In this document: piece after piece, positions 58,354-64,000 of the stretch | Layout: every line of letters begins with the position of its first letter | How positions within the stretch are numbered: the first letter of the stretch is position 1 | Assembly (NCBI GenBank): GCA_039812765.1 | Contig: JBDIBF010000008.1 | Location: forward strand, 1 to 64,000 | Direction: 5' to 3' | Origin: JADJVL01 sp039812765 | GTDB lineage: Bacteria > Acidobacteriota > Holophagae > Holophagales > Holophagaceae | DNA: 64,000 bases | Made by a program: the position numbers and the translations under genes | Notes under the pieces: model-generated | The model's input: only the letters and a program-made list of their open reading frames with translations | The model's database searches: none | Told to the model about the DNA's origin: nothing

Positions 58354-59499
58354 ATGACCCGGTCATTCTTGGTCCTCCTCTTCAGTTTTGGGATCGGGCT
58401 CAACTCCCAAGAACCCTTGCCGAGCTTCGTCCGATGGCGGTCCTCTGGCCCCGTGGCTGGGGAAGTTTTCTATGGACCGAAGTTTTTTATCGATCCCAAC
58501 AGCAAGGGCGTCTTTCTGGAGTCGGCTAATTCAAGGCAAGCCAGAGTCGACTTCTTGCCATTTCCCCCGATTCCATCCGATGCACCGATGGCGCAGGAAG
58601 CGCGCCTCGTGTTCTTCAATCAGAAGTTCTACCGAAGCGTCGGACGTGCCATTTACCAGTACGATCCCCACCAGATGAAATGGGTTCATTACTTGGATTC
58701 CCAAGCGTACTTCTCAGGGTTCATCCCAACCGCCACAGGGGAAGTATTGCTTGCGGGTACATGGGAGGAGGCCCCGGGCGGAAAACGAAAACACCGGGCG
58801 GTTGTCGAATGGTGCGACGGCTCTGCTTCTCGAACTTTGATTCCCGTTCCGGAAGGAACTCCTGGCCAGCAATGGTCCTGGTGGGCGAATGGCTGTGAGG
58901 ATGTGGAATTCAGGGAGTTCCAGGACGCGATCCTGATCCAGGGGAGATTCACAGGCTCTTTGCACATCTATTCGTACGACCAGCGGGGGTGTGTGCGCCT
59001 CCCGACCCCCTGGCAGTCGATTGATTTTCAGGAGATCCCGGAGTACTTGGCAAAGCGGGCCCAGCACGCGAACCTCGACGTGACATGGGCGGATGGCAGG
59101 AAGACGGTCCGCAACGTGATTCTCCCGCCGGCTCCTCGCACGCTGGATCTATTGCCTCTGGAGGGTCTTCGCGTGGTTGCCGTTGCAACGAGACCGATTG
59201 CATCGCCCCAGGAGGGCTCGACAACCGAATCCTTGAAGAGATCTGTGCCATTCCAAATGGAGCCTCCGGCATCATCCGATTCCCTGGAAGCCTGGGAGCT
59301 GAGCCTAGCGACGAGGGAATGGTCGCGGTTTCCGCTGCCACAGGGTCTCAGTGCACCAATCTGGATCGAAGGTGGCAGGCCTGTGTCTTGGAAGGACAGT
59401 CGCTTGGCTCGTGGCAGGGGGGCTGTGAAACCTGCCAAGGAGCTGCCGCATTCAGCCGGTCCTTCGAAGGGTGCGGAATCCCGACCTCCTCTTCGATAA
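58354..59499 (+). CDS. Exported protein of unknown function, lower-G+C
   Basis: This 381-residue protein has a signal peptide (MTRSFLVLLFSFGIGLNSQ). The mature part is beta-rich with repeated short strands (VFYGPKFFID, RLVFFNQKFYRSVGRAIYQYDPHQMKWVHYLD, GSLHIYSYDQRGCV) in the manner of a propeller, and has three Cys. Codon usage includes more A/T third positions than neighbours. It starts 14 bases after the 8-Cys-peptide gene, so the two are co-transcribed. No family is recognised. Confidence 0.68.
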   Translation: MTRSFLVLLFSFGIGLNSQEPLPSFVRWRSSGPVAGEVFYGPKFFIDPNSKGVFLESANSRQARVDFLPFPPIPSDAPMAQEARLVFFNQKFYRSVGRAIYQYDPHQMKWVHYLDSQAYFSGFIPTATGEVLLAGTWEEAPGGKRKHRAVVEWCDGSASRTLIPVPEGTPGQQWSWWANGCEDVEFREFQDAILIQGRFTGSLHIYSYDQRGCVRLPTPWQSIDFQEIPEYLAKRAQHANLDVTWADGRKTVRNVILPPAPRTLDLLPLEGLRVVAVATRPIASPQEGSTTESLKRSVPFQMEPPASSDSLEAWELSLATREWSRFPLPQGLSAPIWIEGGRPVSWKDSRLARGRGAVKPAKELPHSAGPSKGAESRPPLR

Positions 59500-59629
59500 G
59501 AGCTCCGAATGCCCCGTCCGTAGCAGGTTGTATGGGCATGGCCGAACCGTGGACCCAGGTCCTGGGCCTTCCGGGCTTCGGCCCACCAAAATCAATGGAG
59601 CCATGCGAAGCGCGGAGGTTCCTGCCGGG
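59500..59629. other. Gap between convergent genes, no gene seen
   Basis: This 130-base stretch has no supportable gene; it lies between two convergent stops. No strong hairpin was found. Confidence 0.35.
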
Positions 59630-60214
59630 CTAGGCGGGTTCCGGCTCGTCTCCGGCGGCGGGGGTCTCCTCGGGCTCGGGCAGCTCTGGCATCGGCAGAT
59701 CCAGATCCGCCGCGGGCACCGCGATCAGCGGGATCTGCGCGGTGCTGACCGTGTCCCAGGCCTCCGGTTGCTCCAGCAGGTGACGGGCCACGTCGAGCCC
59801 CTTCTCCCGCAGGATCACCGCGCGCTGATAGGCCCGCAGCACCGCCGTGCGCACCCGCTGGTAGCTGGCGTCGGTCACCTTAGACGTGAAAGACATGGTG
59901 GCCACCAGCAGCCACATGCCGCTGGGCAGGGGCTGGGGGTTGGCGATGAGCACCTGGGGCGGCAGCACCGCCGAGGAGCTGCCCTCCCGCAGGTCCGTGC
60001 CCACCCGGTCGCACCAGGCCTGGAGGTCGGGCACCGAGGCCTGGGCGGCCGCCTCTGTGGGGGCCATGATCCGCGCGTAGAGCGTGAAGATCATGCGGAG
60101 TTGGGGCGGGTCCATCTGGTGGGTCAGGTAGCCCGCCATGCCGGCGATGGCCTGGAAGTCCTTGAGCAGCGCCAGGAGCTTCGGGCTGGGCCGGACGGGT
60201 TCGCGCTTGACCAT
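59630..60214 (-). CDS. Conserved hypothetical cytoplasmic protein
   Basis: This 194-residue protein starts VKREPVRPSPKLLALLKDFQAIAGMAGYLTHQ. It is helical, without signal or TM segments. The segment SGMWLLVATMSFTSKVTDASYQRVRTAVLRAYQRAVILRE could form a central strand-helix unit. The C-terminal tail is acidic and Pro-rich. I do not recognise it. ATG at 60214 is the start because sequence upstream (in frame) is low-complexity basic. It is divergent from the CobC-like gene by 64 bases. Confidence 0.65.
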   Translation of the reverse strand: MVKREPVRPSPKLLALLKDFQAIAGMAGYLTHQMDPPQLRMIFTLYARIMAPTEAAAQASVPDLQAWCDRVGTDLREGSSSAVLPPQVLIANPQPLPSGMWLLVATMSFTSKVTDASYQRVRTAVLRAYQRAVILREKGLDVARHLLEQPEAWDTVSTAQIPLIAVPAADLDLPMPELPEPEETPAAGDEPEPA

Positions 60215-60278
60215 GGGTCCCCAGTGTAGCGGGCATGGAAAGGCTGCACGGAAGCGGCGGCCCCGGCCATCATGGGCC

Positions 60279-60857
60279 ATGCTCCCCCTCTACCTGCTGC
60301 GGCACGGTCCGACGACGGCGAACCCGTCGGCGGCGCCCCTGGGCACCACGGACGCGGAGATCTCGCCCGAGGGCGAAGCCCTGTGGCCGGCGGTGAAGCG
60401 CGATGTGCTGGCCCTTGGCATCCAGCGGGTGCTCACCTCGGACCTCCGCCGGGCGAAGGGCCATGCCCTGGACCTGGGCCTTCCCGCGCTGGTGCTGCCC
60501 GAACTGCAGGAGCAGTCCTTCGGCGAGTGGGAGGGCCTCCCCTGGCCGGAGATCAAGGGGGCCGAGGCCTTCCTCGCCAACCCCGTGCACGCGGCGCCCC
60601 CCGGGGGGGAGAGCTTCGCCCGCTGTGCCAGCCGCGCCGTGATGGCGATCCAGGGCCAGCTCAGCGGCGAGGCGCCGATCCTGGTGCTCAGCCACGGCGG
60701 CCCCCTGCGGGCCATCCTCGCCCACTTCCTCGGACTGCCCCTGGACCGCGCCCTGGACCTCGCCTGGCAGCCCTTCGGGCTGACGAAACTGGAAGTGCAC
60801 AGCTCCAACCGCGCCGTGCTGCGCTTCCACAACAAGGCTCTGCCGACCGGCGGTTGA
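60279..60857 (+). CDS. Histidine phosphatase, CobC-like (alpha-ribazole phosphatase type)
   Basis: This 192-residue phosphatase of the phosphoglycerate-mutase superfamily has LYLLRHGPTTANP (catalytic His), LTSDLRRAKGHA, the proton-donor region LQEQSFGEWEGLPW and SHGGPLRAILA (second His). CobC enzymes dephosphorylate alpha-ribazole 5-phosphate in cobalamin nucleotide-loop assembly. The generic fold alone would not give this assignment, but a cobalamin riboswitch follows, so a cobalamin role is likely. Whether it lies under that riboswitch is not the case: the switch is downstream. Confidence 0.75.
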   Translation: MLPLYLLRHGPTTANPSAAPLGTTDAEISPEGEALWPAVKRDVLALGIQRVLTSDLRRAKGHALDLGLPALVLPELQEQSFGEWEGLPWPEIKGAEAFLANPVHAAPPGGESFARCASRAVMAIQGQLSGEAPILVLSHGGPLRAILAHFLGLPLDRALDLAWQPFGLTKLEVHSSNRAVLRFHNKALPTGG

Positions 60858-60879
60858 CCCCCCGGGCGCCGCGTGAAAT

Positions 60880-61092
60880 GCTGGCCCCGACATCCGCCCT
60901 GGATGTTCGGGAAGCCGGTGGGATTCCGGCGCTGCCCCGCAACGGTGTGCACCCCGCGAAAGCGGGAGTCCCGGAGGAACGGCCCCCGCCGGCCTCCGAA
61001 CCGCAGTCACTGAGGCGCCGCCTCGGGAAGGTTGCGGAGCGTCGCAAGACGCCGGGCGCGTGCGAGTCCGGAGACCGGTCCAGGGTTCTTCC
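60880..61092 (+). ncRNA. Cobalamin (adenosylcobalamin-type) riboswitch
   Basis: The RNA holds the family motifs in order: GGGAAGCCGGTGGGATTCCGGCGCTGCCCCGCAACGGTG in the core (quoted here only as its two halves GGAAGCCGGTGGGATTCC and GCTGCCCCGCAACGGTG), CACTGA with the GGGAAGG stretch (near 61008-61030), and the closing GCGAGTCCGGAGACCGG (61062-61078). These match the B12 box layout. It precedes a BtuB-like receptor gene by 70 bases, so it should switch off expression when cobalamin is plentiful. Exact ends are estimates. Confidence 0.9.
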
Positions 61093-61160
61093 CAACCGCC
61101 GAGGGAGCGGGGGCCGGCCTGCCGCGCCCGTCCTCCTTCGCTTCATGCGTGGAGGCATGA

Positions 61161-63197
61161 ATGGGCGCCCGAGCCACCTTTTCCACCCTTGCGTTCCTCC
61201 TTGCTGCGGGCCTCGCCGCCGGTGAGCCCGAGGATCGGAAGAAGCCCGAAGCCACCGTCACCGTCACCGCCGAGGCCGTGCCGGTGGAGGTGGCGAAGAC
61301 GCCGAACCCCGTGCGGGTGATCGAGGGCGAGGAGCTGGCGCGGCTCCAGGCGCGCACCCTGGCGGACCTGCTCGCCGTCCTCGCCCCCGGCGCCGCCATG
61401 CCCGCGGGCGGGCCCGGCAAGCAGGCCAGCGCCTTCCTCAACGGCACGTTGTCGCGCAACGTCGTGATCCTCCTGGACGGCCTGCGCCTCAACGACGCCA
61501 CGGACGTCAGCCCCAACCTCGGGGCCCTGAGCCTCCTGGGCATCGAGCGGGTGGAGGTGCTGCTGGGCCCGGCGTCGACCCTCTACGGCAGCGACGCCAT
61601 CGGCGGCGTCATCCACCTGCGCAGCGCCGCCGCCGGCCGGGACGGCCTCCACGGCCGCGCCTTCCTGGTCGGCGGCACGGCGGCCCAGGCCGGCGCCGGG
61701 GCGATGGTGCAGGCGAAGGGCGGCTGGGGCTGGCTGGCCGCCGGCGGCGAGGCCACCCGCCAGGGCAGCGACTTCCCTGGCGACGACCTGCGCCAGGCCG
61801 GCGCCTTCTTCCGGGGCGGCCGGCGCTTCGGCGCCTTCGACCTGACGCTCGCCTACCGCAACGCCGGCCAGACCGTGGCCACGCCCTTCGACGTGCAGTA
61901 CCTGCCGCCGGCCTATGAGGCCGTTCGGGTCTACGTGGCCGACCGGGAGAGCCGCGCGCGCCAGGAGAGCTGGAGCGCCAATCTGCGCTTCGAGCCGTCC
62001 AGGACATGGACCTTGGAGAACGCCGTGGGCGTGGTCGAGGGCCGCAGCGGGGATCCGGCGGGCCGGGGCCGCGCGCAGCGGGACCGGCGCTTCCGCCGCT
62101 TCGAGGACCAGCTCTCCCTGCACTGGACGCCCTCGGCCGCCTTCCGCCTCTCGGGCCGCCTCGAAGGCCGGGCGGAGACCAGCGAGGCGCGGAACTACTA
62201 CGACCCCGTCCTCTTCGGGACCGTCCAGTACCGGGGCGAGGGGCGCGACCTCGCCGCCGCGGTGGAGGCGCGCTGGGAAATCCTGCCCGGCCTGGACTGG
62301 GCCTCGGGCCTGCGCCGGGAGGCCACCCATCGCGACCTCACCCGGGTGGCCACGGAGACCCGCGGCCGCGTGGGCTCCGCGGAGGCCACCACGGGACGCA
62401 CGGGCCTCAACTGGACGGTCCGCCCCTCGCTGCGCCTCTACGCCAGCTTCGGCCAGGGCTTCCGCATGCCGAACCTGGTGGAGTTCACCCTCAACGCCCA
62501 GGCCGGCGTGGTGGACGGCCGGGACTACGGCCTGGTGCCCGAGCGTGGCCGCACCCTTCAGGCCGGCGCCACCGGGACCTTCGGCGCGGGCTTCGAGTTC
62601 CGCCTCGAGGCCCAGCGCACGCGCCTCGCCAACCTCCTGGACTACCGCTACGACACCACCTTCTCCGGCGCGTTCACCGACCACTACGTGAACGCCGGGA
62701 ACGTGCAGGCCCAGAGCCTCGAGGGGGCCCTGGCCTGGCGCGGCGGCTCGGCCCTGGCCTGGGGCTGGGACCTCGTCCTGCGCAGCAGCGACACCCGGGA
62801 CCTGGACCACGACACGCCCGCCGACCGCTACGGCGCGAAGAACACCGCCGTCGTGCGCCACCCCTTCTTCACCGCCTCGGCCGCGGTGTTCGCCGGGACG
62901 GGACCCTGGCGCGCGGACCTGCGCCTCGACCGGGTGGGCCCCCGCTACGACGTGCAGGACGTGCCGGCCTTCCGGGTGATCGGCGTGAAACCCTTCACCG
63001 AGCTGAATGTCTCCCTGGCCTGGACGCTGGGCACGGGCCTGACGCTCCAGCTCCGGGGCGAGCACCTGCTGCAGCCCCGGCAGAACGTCCTCGACTGGAC
63101 CTCCGGCGCCTTCGACGGCGACGGCAACGCCGCCCTGGTCCATGGCTATCCTGCGCCGGGCCCGCGGGCGTCCCTCTCCGCGACCTATCGCTGGTAA
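61161..63197 (+). CDS. btuB: TonB-dependent vitamin B12 receptor (BtuB-like)
   Basis: This 678-residue outer-membrane receptor has a signal peptide (MGARATFSTLAFLLAAGLAAG), a TonB-box-like ATVTVTAEAV, a plug domain (about 45-160, with NVVILLDGLRLNDATD, IERVEVLLGPASTLYGSDAIGGVIHL) and a 22-stranded barrel ending LSATYRW with C-terminal aromatic. An upstream cobalamin riboswitch identifies the substrate. SD GGAGG is 6 bases before the ATG at 61161. It is followed by a BtuF-like gene 10 bases downstream. Confidence 0.9.
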   Translation: MGARATFSTLAFLLAAGLAAGEPEDRKKPEATVTVTAEAVPVEVAKTPNPVRVIEGEELARLQARTLADLLAVLAPGAAMPAGGPGKQASAFLNGTLSRNVVILLDGLRLNDATDVSPNLGALSLLGIERVEVLLGPASTLYGSDAIGGVIHLRSAAAGRDGLHGRAFLVGGTAAQAGAGAMVQAKGGWGWLAAGGEATRQGSDFPGDDLRQAGAFFRGGRRFGAFDLTLAYRNAGQTVATPFDVQYLPPAYEAVRVYVADRESRARQESWSANLRFEPSRTWTLENAVGVVEGRSGDPAGRGRAQRDRRFRRFEDQLSLHWTPSAAFRLSGRLEGRAETSEARNYYDPVLFGTVQYRGEGRDLAAAVEARWEILPGLDWASGLRREATHRDLTRVATETRGRVGSAEATTGRTGLNWTVRPSLRLYASFGQGFRMPNLVEFTLNAQAGVVDGRDYGLVPERGRTLQAGATGTFGAGFEFRLEAQRTRLANLLDYRYDTTFSGAFTDHYVNAGNVQAQSLEGALAWRGGSALAWGWDLVLRSSDTRDLDHDTPADRYGAKNTAVVRHPFFTASAAVFAGTGPWRADLRLDRVGPRYDVQDVPAFRVIGVKPFTELNVSLAWTLGTGLTLQLRGEHLLQPRQNVLDWTSGAFDGDGNAALVHGYPAPGPRASLSATYRW

Positions 63198-63207
63198 GGT
63201 CCCGCCC

Positions 63208-64000
63208 ATGCGCCGCGCCTTCCTCTGCCTCTTCGCCTCGGTCCTCCTGGCCGCCGGCATGCCGCAGCGGGTGGTCAGCCAGGCCCTGGGCACCGACGAG
63301 CTGCTCCTGGCGCTGGCCGATCGCGGCCAGATCGCGGCGCTGAGCCACCTGGCGACGGACCCCAAGTTCAGCCCGGTGGTCCAGGAAGCGGCGGCGTACC
63401 CGAGGCTGAAGGACAGCGACGCGGAGAGCGTGCTGCGCCACCGGCCGGACCTCGTGCTGATGGCCAGCTACACCCGCGCCGAGACCCGCGCCCTGCTCCA
63501 GCGCAGCGGCGTGAGGGTGGTGGTGCTGGAGCGCTTCGACACCTTCGAGGACCTCTGCGCCAACGCGCGGATCGTGGGCGAGGCCCTGGGCCGGCGGGCC
63601 CGGGCGGAGCAGGTCGTCGCCGCCTGGCGGGCCCGCGTGGACGCGCTGGCGGCGCGGCTGAAGAGGGCGGCCCCGGTCCGCGTGATCGCCCCCAGCACCT
63701 ACGGCTTCCTCGCGGGCCGCGACACCACCTTCGACGACGTGTGCCGCCACGCGGGGGCCCACAACGTGGCCGCGGAGGCGGGCCTGCAGGGCCACGCGCC
63801 GACGCCGTCGGAAGCGATGCTGGGCTGGCGCATCGACGCCCTGGTGATCAGCGACGACGAGCGGGGCGACATCGCGGGCCGCCTCGCGGAGCTCCCGCCC
63901 TACAAGTTCCTGGCGGCGACGAAGGCGAAGCGCTTCGTGCGCATCAGCGGACCTGCGATGGCCTCCATCTCCCAGGCGCGCCTGGACGCCTACGAGCAGC
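63208..64000 (+). CDS. btuF: BtuF-like ABC transporter substrate-binding protein (partial)
   Basis: The frame runs off the window; 264 residues are seen. A signal peptide (MRRAFLCLFASVLLAAG) is followed by a type-III periplasmic-binding domain: QRVVSQALGTDELLLALA, IAALSHLATDPKFS, HRPDLVLMASYTRAETRALLQRSG and VIAPSTYGFLAGRDTTFDDV. This is the BtuF/FhuD family. It receives cobalamin from the receptor and hands it to an inner-membrane BtuCD, presumably encoded further on. It starts 10 bases after the receptor gene, so it shares its riboswitch control. Confidence 0.87.
   Translation, partial: MRRAFLCLFASVLLAAGMPQRVVSQALGTDELLLALADRGQIAALSHLATDPKFSPVVQEAAAYPRLKDSDAESVLRHRPDLVLMASYTRAETRALLQRSGVRVVVLERFDTFEDLCANARIVGEALGRRARAEQVVAAWRARVDALAARLKRAAPVRVIAPSTYGFLAGRDTTFDDVCRHAGAHNVAAEAGLQGHAPTPSEAMLGWRIDALVISDDERGDIAGRLAELPPYKFLAATKAKRFVRISGPAMASISQARLDAYEQ

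Noticed and set aside
21037..59499. The 381-residue proteins at 21037 and 58354 as homologues, because of equal length and similar context
   Set aside because: No shared motif or pattern can be seen between them. Equal length seems a coincidence.
1..64000. Insertion sequences, prophage genes, integrases or attachment sites
   Set aside because: No transposase, integrase or phage structural signature was found in any frame, and no terminal repeats flank the lower-G+C regions.

Overview
The window is uniformly G+C-rich, densely coded chromosomal DNA from a Gram-negative bacterium. A TonB-dependent receptor, many Sec and Tat signal peptides, MglA/MglB polarity proteins, a large hybrid histidine kinase, a DUF1800/DUF1501 pair, an ArnC-like glycosyltransferase and an EF-P with the PGN loop tip together suggest Acidobacteriota, probably the Holophaga/Geothrix group. 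That placement is inference from gene content; no marker phylogeny was possible. I see no insertion sequence, prophage, integrase, CRISPR array or rRNA.

Layout. 0-8 kb: acyltransferase, small exported proteins, cysteine dioxygenase convergent with a YeiH-type transporter, an exported phosphatase, a membrane protein followed by a barnase/barstar pair, then thiG with an NTF2-like partner and a membrane protein with two L7/L12-like repeats. 8-14 kb: small hydrolase, DUF1800/DUF1501 export pair, amino-acid permease, riboflavin synthase. 14-19 kb: a minus-strand set of a membrane Ser/Thr kinase, a protein made of six VEHFPD repeats, and a trypsin-like protease. 19-24 kb: Tat ferritin-like protein plus cupredoxin, a three-gene operon of unknown exported proteins led by a 4-Cys peptide, a glycosyltransferase, an OmpR-type regulator. 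24-34 kb: dipeptidyl peptidase III, tRNA-Val, EF-P, an exported metalloprotease with a BNR-repeat protein, a Crp/Fnr regulator, NhaR-like regulator plus LOG enzyme, tRNA-Asn. 34-40 kb: one roughly 2,010-residue hybrid kinase. 40-47 kb: 2-oxoacid:ferredoxin oxidoreductase with a ferritin-like protein, thiol peroxidase, MglB-MglA-MmcQ, and a Lys/Ala tandem-repeat protein. 47-56 kb: NtrC-type regulator, the xseB-ispA-dxs isoprenoid run, 5'-nucleotidase. 56-64 kb: ThiF-like E1, RdgB, a lower-G+C island with an 8-Cys exported peptide, and a cobalamin block: CobC-like phosphatase, cobalamin riboswitch, BtuB-like receptor, BtuF-like protein cut by the window end.

How the genes work together. Neighbours are often coupled by GTGA, ATGA or TGATG stop/start overlaps, which decide several starts (dxs, ispA, LOG enzyme, BNR protein, NTF2-like protein). 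GTG starts are common. The best candidates for something undescribed are the kinase/repeat-protein/protease set at 14.1-18.8 kb, and the two unlinked loci (20.4 kb and 58.0 kb) in which a small exported Cys-rich peptide with a related C-terminal end precedes one or two unrecognised proteins.
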